Part shown: positions 33,651 through 42,666 of the stretch, in pieces | Numbering within the stretch: the first letter of the stretch is position 1 | Layout: each line of letters opens with the position of its first letter | From: Bdellovibrionia bacterium | GTDB lineage: Bacteria > Bdellovibrionota > Bdellovibrionia > Bdellovibrionales > JAGQZY01 | Direction: 5' to 3' | Length of the DNA: 55,266 bases | Assembly: GCA_030424665.1 (NCBI GenBank) | Contig: JAUHWN010000008.1 | Coordinates: forward strand, 1 to 55,266 | The notes under the pieces: generated by a model | Databases searched by the model: none | Seen by the model: only the letters and a program-made list of their open reading frames with translations | What the model was told of the DNA's origin: nothing | Translations under genes and position numbers: made by a program

Positions 33651-33682
33651 AGTCAGCTTACTGAAAGGTAAGCTGGCTTTTT
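33651..33682 (+). terminator. Terminator of the fibre operon
   Basis: AGTCAGCTTAC / GTAAGCTGGCT stem (one G-U pair), loop TGAAAG, then TTTT. Located 55 bp after the partner gene stop. Confidence 0.85.
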
Positions 33683-33775
33683 CAATTAGATATTATCTAA
33701 GTGTAATGCAACGTTATATCAATTTTTAATATCCAAAGATCTTTGCCATACTAAGTTCATAGAAAGGAGCAACCA

Positions 33776-34060
33776 TTGAGACAAGAATACAAAGAAACAC
33801 CGACAGCACAAGATTTGAAGGATATGAACACGCGGATTTCAGCCCTGAGAGAGCGGGCCAAGAAGAGTAAAATCGAAGCTAAGGAGTCTTTTGAGACGCA
33901 AATGAAAGCCGTTGAGGATCAATACGAGCTGATCGTTGCCAAAATGAATCAAGTCTCTACTAAAGCGACTAAAGCCGGCGACGAAGTAAAAGGTGGAATA
34001 TCCACAGCCTGGATGAATTTAAAATCTTCATTTGATCGGGCTTCTAAATATCTTCACTAA
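33776..34060 (+). CDS. Small coiled-coil protein, sll1863-type stress family
   Basis: 94 residues, TTG start with AAAGGAG upstream. Charged alpha-helical throughout, with an ending (GGISTAWMNLKSSFDRASKYL) like the AWDELKEAFEKA ending of small coiled-coil stress proteins such as sll1863. No signal peptide. Probably cytoplasmic and stress related; it lies between terminators as a single-gene unit. Confidence 0.65.
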   Translation: MRQEYKETPTAQDLKDMNTRISALRERAKKSKIEAKESFETQMKAVEDQYELIVAKMNQVSTKATKAGDEVKGGISTAWMNLKSSFDRASKYLH

Positions 34061-34096
34061 ATGTTTTCTCTTCATTTCATTCTAGGTGAAATTACA

Positions 34097-34127
34097 AACC
34101 CCTTCGACAATTGAAGGGGTTTTTTAA
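34097..34127 (+). terminator. Terminator of the small coiled-coil gene
   Basis: AACCCCTTC / GAAGGGGTT perfect stem with a 7-nt loop and then TTTTTT. Confidence 0.93.
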
Positions 34128-34202
34128 TAGGAAGTATTTCAAACTAGCTCTTTTCAAGCATTGATTGAAAATGCAATGATTATGTTACGGAGTGTTTCAG
34201 TT

Positions 34203-34231
34203 TTAGGTTACTGAAAGCACCGTGCTATAAT
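34203..34231 (+). promoter_or_regulatory. Promoter of regulator paralogue B
   Basis: Perfect -10 TATAAT (34226-34231) with a poor -35 TTAGGT 17 nt upstream. TTTCAG/CTGAAA (34195-34200 and 34211-34216) forms an inverted repeat over the -35 region, a candidate operator. Confidence 0.5.
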
Positions 34232-34259
34232 AGCGATTCCTAGATAGAGGTGCTTTGCA

Positions 34260-35711
34260 ATGGGAAAAATCAATGACTTCATTGATTCTTGTGACCAACT
34301 TATTAGGTCTGGCGAAATTAATCGCGTTCGCAGAAAATTAAAAAAGTTTTCTTACAATTCCCTGACTCAAAAACAAATGCAGAAACTTGCGGCTCTTTAC
34401 CGCAGAGTTGGCCTTGTTCAACACGGGCTCAGGCTGTTAACACCCGATGAGTTTTTAGACCGAGAACATTGGCTCAAAACATCCCCCTCCTATTTAGTCG
34501 CAGAATACGGAATACTAATTCAACGGTCTGGCTCTATTGATGAGAGTTTACAGATCTTATTAAATATAAAAGATAAAGAGGCTCCCGAAGCCCTTCTGTA
34601 TAGAGCTTTTTGTTACTTCGCGACCTGGGAAGAAAATAAGGCAGTTGAATCCCTCGAGAAGTATCTCCAGTTCGACCTCCCCTCCTATCAGGCCCTCATC
34701 GGCCAGGTCAATCTGGCTTCAGCCTATATTGGCGTCAAAAAATTCAATAAAGCTAAAAAGCTTATCGAAGTTTGTCTTAAGGAGTCTGAAAAGAGTAATT
34801 ACCACCGACTCATGGCAAATATCTTAGAAATCAAAGGCCGAATGCATCTTCTGCAAAATGAGTTACCTCTTGTGAAAGAGTCGGTTCATAGAGCCAATAG
34901 TATCCTAAAAAACCAGCTCTCAACTGATTCATTTCTGATTAAAAAGGTCGAAGGTATCTTAAAAGCAAGAGAAAGAGGCACCCCTTCTGCCTTTCAGTCT
35001 CTTCGCAAAGAAGCTCTTGAGAGACAAGATTGGGAGTCTGTGAGAGATATCGACTTTCAAAGTCTGCACATAAAGCCTTCCCAATCTATTTTCGATTCAC
35101 TTTATTTTGGCACCCCCTATTCTTCCTATCGCAAGCGTCTTGTCAGCGAATTCGATTTGAGCACAAACAATGAATTTCTTATTATCGGTCATAAAAAAGG
35201 AAAGATATTTGATCTAGAGTCAGGCACCTCCAATGGTGAAGACATAACAAAACCGGGAGGAACGGTTCACAGAACCCTCGCCATTTTACTTATGGATTTC
35301 TACAGACCAGTCCCCCAAGTCGATCTTTTTAAAAAGCTGAATCCCGACGAGTATTTTGACATATTCACTTCTCCTAGCAGGGTCCAGCAAGCCATTCGAC
35401 ACACTCGCAAGTTCTTAAAAAAGTACTCTCCCAAAACTCAGATTCAAGAAATCAAGGGAGCCTATAAAATAGTACTGGGCGACGATATAGCTTTTAAAAT
35501 TCCAAGAGAAATGAAGACTCCGAATTGGTTTGAAATCCAGTTAAAGAAAATCAATTCTAAAAGTAAAAAGAAATTTTTTAAGACTAAAGAGCTACAAGTG
35601 GCTCTTGGCCTGAGCCCCTCGCCATTTTGGCGTTTCATCAACTGGGCTATAGAGGAGGGCCATATCTCTAAATCCGGTTCTGGCCCTTCAACTGCCTACT
35701 CTTTTAAATGA
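34260..35711 (+). CDS. TPR plus double winged-helix regulator, paralogue B
   Basis: 483 residues, no signal peptide; opens with DFIDSCDQLIRSGEIN, like paralogue C. TPR-like helices to about 235, WESVRDIDF (258-266), YFGTP (282-286). Winged helix 1 at about 314-405 includes the OmpR-type beta-hairpin (IFDLESGTSNGEDI), then MDFYRPVPQVDLFKKLNPDEYFD and VQQAIRHTRKFLKKY; winged helix 2 at about 440-483 (KTKELQVALGLSPSPFWRFINWAIEEGHI). Convergent with an FQNC lipoprotein gene 51 bp away. Confidence 0.72.
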   Translation: MGKINDFIDSCDQLIRSGEINRVRRKLKKFSYNSLTQKQMQKLAALYRRVGLVQHGLRLLTPDEFLDREHWLKTSPSYLVAEYGILIQRSGSIDESLQILLNIKDKEAPEALLYRAFCYFATWEENKAVESLEKYLQFDLPSYQALIGQVNLASAYIGVKKFNKAKKLIEVCLKESEKSNYHRLMANILEIKGRMHLLQNELPLVKESVHRANSILKNQLSTDSFLIKKVEGILKARERGTPSAFQSLRKEALERQDWESVRDIDFQSLHIKPSQSIFDSLYFGTPYSSYRKRLVSEFDLSTNNEFLIIGHKKGKIFDLESGTSNGEDITKPGGTVHRTLAILLMDFYRPVPQVDLFKKLNPDEYFDIFTSPSRVQQAIRHTRKFLKKYSPKTQIQEIKGAYKIVLGDDIAFKIPREMKTPNWFEIQLKKINSKSKKKFFKTKELQVALGLSPSPFWRFINWAIEEGHISKSGSGPSTAYSFK

Positions 35712-35762
35712 TAGATGACTCAAAAAGTAAATCTAAGTTGACGATCACACAAAAGGATTAGC

Positions 35763-36632
35763 CTAGTACTTTCTAATACACCGAACATATTGAGGAATGT
35801 CCTTGTCTATCTGATCCCGATTACCACCAAAGCTACGGGCATGGCCGCGGACATCACCTTCTTCATTGGATGACCAGTATGGATCGGGTCTAAAACCGGG
35901 TAAACTTCCGCCTTCTGCCAAGTCGAGAACATGTCTTAATTCGTCAAGAGCAGGGAGGTACCAGTCATTGTAACCCGCATATTCAAGGTCATAACAGAAC
36001 TGAGCCGCTGGACTGGGGCCCCAAACTTCTACAAGTTCAATTGTATTCTCCTGCCCCTCTTTTTGCTCCTTCAAGTCAGTTATAACTCCACGATTACCCC
36101 AGCCTAACATAAGGCTATCGTCGGCCCCGTCACATAGAGGCTGTGGGCTAGAGCTACAATTTCCAGGGGTCACCATTATCTTCATGGAGCCAATACTACC
36201 ACCGTACTGAAACTCTCCAGCATATATAGCGCCACTGAGACACTGTGAACCAACTGCCGTCGTTACCCCTGAAACACAATCGTCGAGAACAAAAGTGGTT
36301 CCCATATATATAAGAATATCCCCTGCAAGCGTGTATTCACTCGCAGCGATTTCTTTTGGTTTAATTTCCTTACAATCCTCGATGACTAATCTTGCTGTTT
36401 CAGCTATGACTTCAATTTGATTGATGATGGGACTTCCATTATCACAAGGATTTTCTTTATCAACATGACTGTACAGTTTACCATCGTAACCATGGCCGTT
36501 TGAGGATGAAGATTCTTTTTGTTTTGATCTATCTGAAGAAAAGACCGCCGAGTCGCCACTGCAGTTTTGAAAGGAAAGAACCGCTATTAAAGCGATAAAG
36601 CTTAATAATATTATACCTTTTACTTTACCCAT
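35763..36632 (-). CDS. DUF1566 (Lcl-type) lipoprotein with FQNC lipobox
   Basis: 289 residues from the ATG at 36632 (GGGG upstream; the earlier in-frame start 35 codons upstream gives no signal peptide). Lipobox SFQNC, then GHGYDGKLYSH, a Cys-rich middle, and a C-terminal DUF1566/Lcl domain: AAQFCYDLEYAGYNDWYLPALDEL, then PYWSSNE and VRCIRKY. This domain is common in surface proteins, where it is a C-type-lectin-like fold. Convergent with regulator B. Confidence 0.85.
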   Translation of the reverse strand: MGKVKGIILLSFIALIAVLSFQNCSGDSAVFSSDRSKQKESSSSNGHGYDGKLYSHVDKENPCDNGSPIINQIEVIAETARLVIEDCKEIKPKEIAASEYTLAGDILIYMGTTFVLDDCVSGVTTAVGSQCLSGAIYAGEFQYGGSIGSMKIMVTPGNCSSSPQPLCDGADDSLMLGWGNRGVITDLKEQKEGQENTIELVEVWGPSPAAQFCYDLEYAGYNDWYLPALDELRHVLDLAEGGSLPGFRPDPYWSSNEEGDVRGHARSFGGNRDQIDKDIPQYVRCIRKY

Positions 36633-36837
36633 ATGACTAACCCCACCCTTTGATTGTACAAAAAATAAAGGTTCTCCTCGATGAAAAAATCCGTGTAATT
36701 CGAGACATCTCATAATGAGTCGCAAATAACCTATCAATTCGAATTTCGAAGAATGAAAATAATCACTCGCTTTTTTTCAGTCTGTTTTTGATGGGCCGTT
36801 GCTAGCCTAAACTCACATTGGTTAATCGGAGGAATTT

Positions 36838-38790
36838 ATGAAAATAAGGGTAATTCATTTAAGAGGAACGGTTCTACTGGCAATTTTAGTTCTATTTTTA
36901 CTGCTATCATTCAATGCTCTAGCAACGCAAGTCATCGAAGCCGAGTTCGGAAAGCTCAAAGCTAAAATGGAATTGAGCGAAAATAACGAGACTATATATT
37001 CAAGTCGCCGTTACAAGGGACTTGCTACTTACCAACTGTATATACCGAGTTCCGGTAAGTATCGACTCGAATTTAAAACTTACAATCCAACAAAGGACGA
37101 CTATAAATTAAAAGTTCAATTTAAAAAAAGAAACTACGAGCTTCGTTTCAATGATGAGTCGTCTAAAATGCCAACATGGCAGGTTGCAAAGAAGTCTGGA
37201 ATTGAGGTTGATTTGAACAAGGGTAAGGAGCAACTGGTAATTCGATCTATCGATGAATTTACACACATTGATGCATTTCGATTAATTCCACTTAAAGTCG
37301 ATTCGTCCGAGGAGGAGTCCTCTGAGCAAGAGGGAGGAATGGATCTTGGCGATATACCAATCTATGCTCCCTCTCAACCCAAAAGGGGTCCAAAGGATGA
37401 CCCTCGCTTTTCTCTACTCAATAATTTGATTGGCTTTGCATCCGGAACAACGGGCGGCCTAGAGGGCCCTGATTGCAAAGTAACAAATTTGAACGATGAT
37501 GGGAGTGGATCACTTCGCGATTGCGCCGAAAGTAATTCAAGTCGCTGGGTCGTCTTTGAGGTTTCCGGAACAATCGCACTTAAGAGTCCTATTAAAATTG
37601 GTGCGAACACAACCATTGACGGTCGCGGCCAGAATATTAGAATTATCAATTATGGTCTCGTTATTTCTAAGACAGAAAACGTAATTATTCACAACGTATC
37701 GGTCTCCAAGGCAGAAGATGATGCCATCACTGTTTACAAAAGCAAAAATGTTTGGGTTGATCATGTGAGTTTGTCCGACTCAGGAGATGGTCTCTTAGAT
37801 ATTACAGAACAATCCTCAGCGGTAACGGTCTCCTACAGTCGATTTGAAGACCACATCAAAGCCATGCTTATTGGGGCCAATAACAAAAGAGAAGATGACC
37901 AGAATATCCATGTAACGATTCACAATAATCTTTTTTACAATACGGTCCGAAGAAATCCAGCCATCCGTTTTGCTCGCGTCCACCTTTTTAATAATGTCTT
38001 TAAGGATTGGGGTGACGGAACTTCTGGGGATGGCGTATCGGCAACCTACTATTCACAAGTTTATCTCGAAAAGAATATTTTTGATCCCGACCGAGAAGTC
38101 GACAGGGCCCTTCGTCTCACCGTTGGTAACTACATCAAGGTCAAAGGCTATGTGAAAGCCACTGGAAACCTAACTCTCGGAGAAGCCAAGATTTTTAGCC
38201 ACGAAGAAGAAAAGGTTTTTTTGCCGAGTCAGGTCTATAATTATTCGGCTCAAAATGCTGACGATGAACTCTACCAAGCTATACTCAGTCAGGCTGGTAG
38301 AGCAGAAATTCCCACTTGGGACATGGCTGAAGGGATGGAACCAGTTTTAGAGCCAATTGAAGATGAAGAAGAAGAGGGATCTGGAAACTGGTCCGGCTCG
38401 AAAAGTGAAAAGAGCTGCGATATTCCATGCACTTTGTCCGCCGAGGACTTTTCTTTAGATGGGTTTCTTACTCATGATGACGGATCTTTTTATTCACCCA
38501 CAAGTCTATTCAAAGTCACTGATGAGAATCCTTTAGCCACAACTCACTTTTATATCGAGGATGCTTCAGATTATAAACTTGAAATTACTCACTACTCTCC
38601 AACAGGCAAAGAGGACTCTCTATTCTTAAAAATTAATGATGGTCCCATTCAGGTAATTCATCTGGGATTTTCAGAGGATCTTAGAATAAAGACATTAAAT
38701 AATCAGAATCTAGTAGAAGGAAGGAATGAAATTACTGTATTTGGTAGAGAGAAGAATACAAAGATCTATCAAATTAGAGTAGTCAATTAA
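36838..38790 (+). CDS. Exported pectate lyase family 1 enzyme with two flanking sugar-binding-like domains
   Basis: 650 residues; signal peptide to about residue 30. N-terminal CBM6/35-like domain (31-152, starts QVIEAEF), acidic linker, then a PL1 right-handed beta-helix (about 190-490): VWVDHVSLSD (305-314), DGLLDIT (317-323), DHIKAMLIG (338-346), RRNPAIRFARVHLFNN (371-386) carry the calcium and catalytic residues expected of PL1. A second beta-sandwich domain follows (about 535-650). Should cleave polygalacturonan-like acidic polysaccharide. Start ATG after GGAGGA. Confidence 0.85.
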   Translation: MKIRVIHLRGTVLLAILVLFLLLSFNALATQVIEAEFGKLKAKMELSENNETIYSSRRYKGLATYQLYIPSSGKYRLEFKTYNPTKDDYKLKVQFKKRNYELRFNDESSKMPTWQVAKKSGIEVDLNKGKEQLVIRSIDEFTHIDAFRLIPLKVDSSEEESSEQEGGMDLGDIPIYAPSQPKRGPKDDPRFSLLNNLIGFASGTTGGLEGPDCKVTNLNDDGSGSLRDCAESNSSRWVVFEVSGTIALKSPIKIGANTTIDGRGQNIRIINYGLVISKTENVIIHNVSVSKAEDDAITVYKSKNVWVDHVSLSDSGDGLLDITEQSSAVTVSYSRFEDHIKAMLIGANNKREDDQNIHVTIHNNLFYNTVRRNPAIRFARVHLFNNVFKDWGDGTSGDGVSATYYSQVYLEKNIFDPDREVDRALRLTVGNYIKVKGYVKATGNLTLGEAKIFSHEEEKVFLPSQVYNYSAQNADDELYQAILSQAGRAEIPTWDMAEGMEPVLEPIEDEEEEGSGNWSGSKSEKSCDIPCTLSAEDFSLDGFLTHDDGSFYSPTSLFKVTDENPLATTHFYIEDASDYKLEITHYSPTGKEDSLFLKINDGPIQVIHLGFSEDLRIKTLNNQNLVEGRNEITVFGREKNTKIYQIRVVN

Positions 38791-38805
38791 TCACCCCAAA
38801 GTCTG

Positions 38806-38846
38806 CGGATATCAAGGTTACTTGAAAGCTTGATATCCGTTTTTTT
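38806..38846 (+). terminator. Terminator of the pectate lyase gene
   Basis: CGGATATCAAG / CTTGATATCCG perfect 11-bp stem, 12-nt loop, then seven T. Confidence 0.94.
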
Positions 38847-38865
38847 GTCGTATCTGACCTTCCGC

Positions 38866-39300
38866 TTATTTAATCCTAGTGTAACAGACGTAATCAAATT
38901 CAGTGAGGGCTTTTGTGCCTCCATACCATGTACTACCATCAAAAATAATCACTGGCCTGTCGAAATCCTTATTAATAGTCCAGTTGTATAGATTTACCCT
39001 TTTCATATAATCTTCTCGTCCAAAATAAAAATTTGTAAACTGACTGCATCTATACTCTTGATTCTCTACAGTCGTAACTTTTAATCCTTTACGAACTATA
39101 TTAGAGCCATCCCAATCTTCACTAAGTTCATTTGCTAAGGCCTCTAAATCGACATTTTCTCCGACTTCGATTGTCTCAGGGCTTCCTTCGAGCAGAATCG
39201 ACTGGTATACGGCGGCCGCATCTTCTTGAACTAAAAAACTTGTTTCACCTGCAAAACTAAGACTCGAATAAAACATCATTAAAGCAATTAAATTTTTCAC
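38866..39300 (-). CDS. Small exported protein of unknown function
   Basis: 144 residues from a GTG at 39300 with AGGAG 5 bp upstream. Signal peptide (NLIALMMFYSSLSFAGE, cleavage after SFA). Two cysteines (YRCSQ, YVCYT) probably form a disulfide. Convergent with the pectate lyase gene. No family recognised. Confidence 0.62.
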   Translation of the reverse strand: MKNLIALMMFYSSLSFAGETSFLVQEDAAAVYQSILLEGSPETIEVGENVDLEALANELSEDWDGSNIVRKGLKVTTVENQEYRCSQFTNFYFGREDYMKRVNLYNWTINKDFDRPVIIFDGSTWYGGTKALTEFDYVCYTRIK

Positions 39301-39511
39301 AACTTCTCCTATCACCAGTCATAGGATGATACTTACCACAAAAAAGCGAACGTAAAAGATTTTTTTACTGTAAAAAAAATAGTTCCAAAAAAGTGAGAAA
39401 TCGCTCTAAATTGCCAATTATCTGCCTAATTTGCAATAGTACTAGTGAAAGTTTTGAATAATTTTTTGAACAAAATAATCTAAGTCCTACCTGAGGATTC
39501 ATTGAATTTTC

Positions 39512-39531
39512 TGTGGTTTTTAAAAACCACA
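39512..39531. repeat. Perfect 20-bp palindrome
   Basis: TGTGGTTTTT / AAAAACCACA with no loop, 57 bp past the stop of the minus-strand gene ending at 39588. It may serve as that gene's terminator or as a protein binding site. Confidence 0.5.
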
Positions 39532-39587
39532 AGTTATGACAAACTCTTTTTTCAATTCAATCTCTGCCTATTTAGTTTTTTTCAATG

Positions 39588-40322
39588 CTACATCTTTTTG
39601 ATTTCGTCTTGGACCATCTTTACTACGCGAGGGTCCATGGCTTCGACATGTTCGTGGGGCCAAGCCACATGGACTTCTTCGTAATTTAAAAGTCTCGATA
39701 CCAAAAGGAGCTTTCCATCACGATCTTCGAACTGGTAGGTTTTTAGACCAAAATACCCTGGCAACCTTTTAAGGGTTTTCTTCAACCCCAGTTCTTTGAC
39801 CTCAGTATCCCCCACATACAAGGAGTTTGGAATTTTAAGGGTGGTGCCCGATTTATTAGTCAGCTCAACTTCCTGGGAATCAACCTTATAAGACATCGTT
39901 TCAAGGGCGAATTGGTGGCTGGCACTGAGACTGCGGTCTTTTTCCACCTCCCAAACTTCGAATTCAGACTCCTTAAAATCCAGGAGGTAACTCTTAAATT
40001 TCAGGGCAAAAAGCCTGTGTGACTTCACACCAACGAAGACAATAAATATTAAACAAGCCGCCAAAGAAAGGCCCGTGCGAAAAAGCTCCCCTAAATCATC
40101 GTCAATTAATTCCATACCTAGCTTCATAAAAAGAACAAATGAAACCACACAGAGTACGATTATATAGATCAAAAAAAGTGTGGAGCGAAGACGCGATGTG
40201 GGATGCTCAGTGGTTAATACTTCGGAGCCAAGTTCAATGGCATTTACCTTAATACCATCGGAACCTTCGTAATTTTCGTAAACTAATTCTTGGCCCGATG
40301 ATTGGGGCGTATCTTCTGACAT
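39588..40322 (-). CDS. Inner-membrane protein of unknown function with two membrane segments
   Basis: 244 residues from the ATG at 40322. N-terminal polar region, then two adjacent membrane segments (LFLIYIIVLCVVSFVLFM; LAACLIFIVFVGV), then a soluble beta-rich cytoplasmic domain that recalls PH-like bacterial domains, not firmly. It follows the FQNC lipoprotein gene by 23 bp and is probably co-transcribed. Function unknown. Confidence 0.62.
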   Translation of the reverse strand: MSEDTPQSSGQELVYENYEGSDGIKVNAIELGSEVLTTEHPTSRLRSTLFLIYIIVLCVVSFVLFMKLGMELIDDDLGELFRTGLSLAACLIFIVFVGVKSHRLFALKFKSYLLDFKESEFEVWEVEKDRSLSASHQFALETMSYKVDSQEVELTNKSGTTLKIPNSLYVGDTEVKELGLKKTLKRLPGYFGLKTYQFEDRDGKLLLVSRLLNYEEVHVAWPHEHVEAMDPRVVKMVQDEIKKM

Positions 40323-40345
40323 GACGATTTTCTCACGGATGCTGA

Positions 40346-41089
40346 TTAAAACTGTTTCTGGCACTCAAACTCAAATAATATTTCTTGTGACTCAATTATT
40401 CCACTGAAGGTTGCAGTATATAACTCGCGCTCATTTAAGGTATCGGTAATTATAAATTCGTAGTCAGCACCTTCAACAAATATCCACCCGGCTTCAGGTC
40501 CACTTTCAACAGGATTGAGTCTAGCTACGTCTAGAGTACCAATCTGGTCCTGGCCGGATTCACTGAACTCACTAGTTACAATATAATCCACAAACTGGCT
40601 ATTGTCCTTTAGAACTAAGTTGATTCCTGAGGTTTCTGTACCTCCATTACCCGGTCCGAGCCAGCAAACGAACTGGGCCTTCTCATAAGCTACATTGGCA
40701 TCGAAGTTTTCGATGTATTGAAAGATTGCCGATTGGTAACTTAAATAGTCTTGTGAATAACTGCGATAAAAAAGATCTTCTACATCGATGTTTCTCGACG
40801 AATTACTACATGTATCGATCAGCTGTCCCTGTGAGCTTCCTGCCACAATTTCAACTTGAGCAATAACAGATTGACTCGAATGCCCTGGACAAACTCCGAG
40901 GGCGTAATAGGTTCCTTCGATAGGTTGCACACCAGTATAAGGCACACCATTGAGGTTCGCAGATTGCTTGCCTCCATTAACGTGGTTTATCTGATCAGTC
41001 GTCGTAAACTCACAGTTTTGAAAAAGAAATGCAGTTGCCAAGAAACTAACTGTGAATAAAACAGCAACCCTAAAACTTGAATGACCCAT
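40346..41089 (-). CDS. FQNC lipoprotein of unknown function, partner of regulator C
   Basis: 247 residues, ATG start with GGGGTAGG upstream. Lipobox FLFQNC, then LNGVPYTGVQP, matching the QNC plus G-x-P-Y-x-G arrangement of the other two regulator-linked lipoproteins. Cys in GVCPG, DTCSN, FVCWLG and FECQK. Mature part is beta-rich. Divergent from regulator C with 62 bp between the start codons. No family recognised. Confidence 0.68.
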   Translation of the reverse strand: MGHSSFRVAVLFTVSFLATAFLFQNCEFTTTDQINHVNGGKQSANLNGVPYTGVQPIEGTYYALGVCPGHSSQSVIAQVEIVAGSSQGQLIDTCSNSSRNIDVEDLFYRSYSQDYLSYQSAIFQYIENFDANVAYEKAQFVCWLGPGNGGTETSGINLVLKDNSQFVDYIVTSEFSESGQDQIGTLDVARLNPVESGPEAGWIFVEGADYEFIITDTLNERELYTATFSGIIESQEILFEFECQKQF

Positions 41090-41151
41090 TACCTACCCCT
41101 CTGTTTAATTATGCCTTTCCCTTAAGTAAATCGTAGGGCTTTCCGAAAAAA

Positions 41152-42663
41152 ATGTATAATGACAAGATTTGCGAGAAAGCTAAACTATTGAAATTATTAG
41201 ATGATATAGAAGTGCTAGTGCGCTCTGGACAGATCAACGATGCCGCAAAATCGATCAAAGGCATCAAAATGAAACAGGTAGAGCGCTCTAACTTTTGGAG
41301 GGTCGCCAACCTCGCCCAAAGGTGCGGGCTCCCTATGTTTGCCTTGAGGGCTCTTTACCCTCTTATCTACGGCGAAAAGTCGGAGATCAGAGCGCCATCA
41401 GGCAAAGAACTTCTTGAATACGGTTTTTCACTACTGATGGTGGGTGCTTCGGGTGAGTCCAAAAAAATCTTTAATAAAATTGATTCCGAAAAAGAAAAAC
41501 GTGTCGAACTCTACCATGCCTATGCCTGCATTACCGAATGGAATTACTCAGAGGCTGCGCAGTTTCTTAACACATACATCGACGGATTTAGCGAAGAAAA
41601 GCCCTACCAACTGTACGTCGCCTATCTTAACTTGGCTTTATCTCAGTTTTATTCCGGTAAAGTCTCTAAGGCCCTAGAAACAGTCACCGAGCTCATTGAT
41701 CTCCTTGATGATTCAGAACATAGTTTTCTAAAAGCCAATTCCCATGAACTTCTTGGACAGATTCTCATTGAAAAAGAAAACAATTTAAAAGCGAAAAAGG
41801 AACTCCTATGGGCTCAGAATTTACTTGGTAAACAGAATAGCGTTTTCAATCTATTCATCCGAAAGTCACTTGCTATAATTTTAGCTTCTGAAAAGGGGGT
41901 TGCAAAGGCATCTGATGAATTTAAGAAAATAAGATCCGAGGCTCTAAAAACACAACAATGGGAAATCGTTAGACAAATTGATTTTTTAACTTCTAAGTTC
42001 AGTGACGATCAAGTGAAATTTCTAAATATCTATTTTTCAACTCCCCATGAAAACTATCGAAAGTATATGCTCGATCAATTCTCTAGATCTACAAGCATAC
42101 CGGAAACATTTCATATCCACTCCCCCTCAAATGGGACCCAAGAAAAATCAATGATTTTTGATCTAGCAAGTGGAGGCTTGAAAGGAAAGAAATGTGTGTT
42201 TGAGCCCGGAAGAGTTGAGCATAGACTCTTATCTTCACTTTTAAAGGATCTCTACAAACCGCGCCGAATTGCGACTTTACACAGCGAGATTTACCCAGAT
42301 GAATACTTCAACCCCCATTCTTCGCCATTGAAAATTCACCAGACCGTTAGAAGAGCCCGTAAAAAGATCAATGAATATAACCTTCCCCTAGAAATTAGCG
42401 AGACCGACGGCTCTTACAGTATTCAAATTAAAAGAGGGGCTCGTGTTCAGGTCAGTTCAGAGACTGGTGCAAAAACGTCTCATGATCATAGAATAGTTCA
42501 ACTACGAATGAATTTTGAGGGTGATTGTTTTTCGGCAAAAGATGCAGCTGAGACTTTGGATTTATCTCTGCGAAGTGCCACTTACGTATTGAAAAAAGAA
42601 GTGGGCCGGAGTATTAGGAGGGTCGGTTCCGGCCCGTTAATAAAATATAAATTTGTGTCGTAA
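41152..42663 (+). CDS. TPR plus double winged-helix regulator, paralogue C
   Basis: 503 residues as read from the ATG at 41152; no ribosome site is seen there. Alignment with paralogue B (both contain VRSG-like QLIRSGEIN / VLVRSGQIN) suggests the true start could be a TTG at 41188. TPR-like helices to about 240, WEIVRQIDF (270-278), YFSTP (294-298). Winged helix 1 (about 335-425): MIFDLASGGLKGKK, KDLYKPRRIATLHSEIYPDEYF, HQTVRRARKKI, DGSYSI. Winged helix 2 (about 459-503). Ends 3 bp before a convergent gene. Confidence 0.72.
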   Translation: MYNDKICEKAKLLKLLDDIEVLVRSGQINDAAKSIKGIKMKQVERSNFWRVANLAQRCGLPMFALRALYPLIYGEKSEIRAPSGKELLEYGFSLLMVGASGESKKIFNKIDSEKEKRVELYHAYACITEWNYSEAAQFLNTYIDGFSEEKPYQLYVAYLNLALSQFYSGKVSKALETVTELIDLLDDSEHSFLKANSHELLGQILIEKENNLKAKKELLWAQNLLGKQNSVFNLFIRKSLAIILASEKGVAKASDEFKKIRSEALKTQQWEIVRQIDFLTSKFSDDQVKFLNIYFSTPHENYRKYMLDQFSRSTSIPETFHIHSPSNGTQEKSMIFDLASGGLKGKKCVFEPGRVEHRLLSSLLKDLYKPRRIATLHSEIYPDEYFNPHSSPLKIHQTVRRARKKINEYNLPLEISETDGSYSIQIKRGARVQVSSETGAKTSHDHRIVQLRMNFEGDCFSAKDAAETLDLSLRSATYVLKKEVGRSIRRVGSGPLIKYKFVS

Positions 42664-42666
42664 GTA

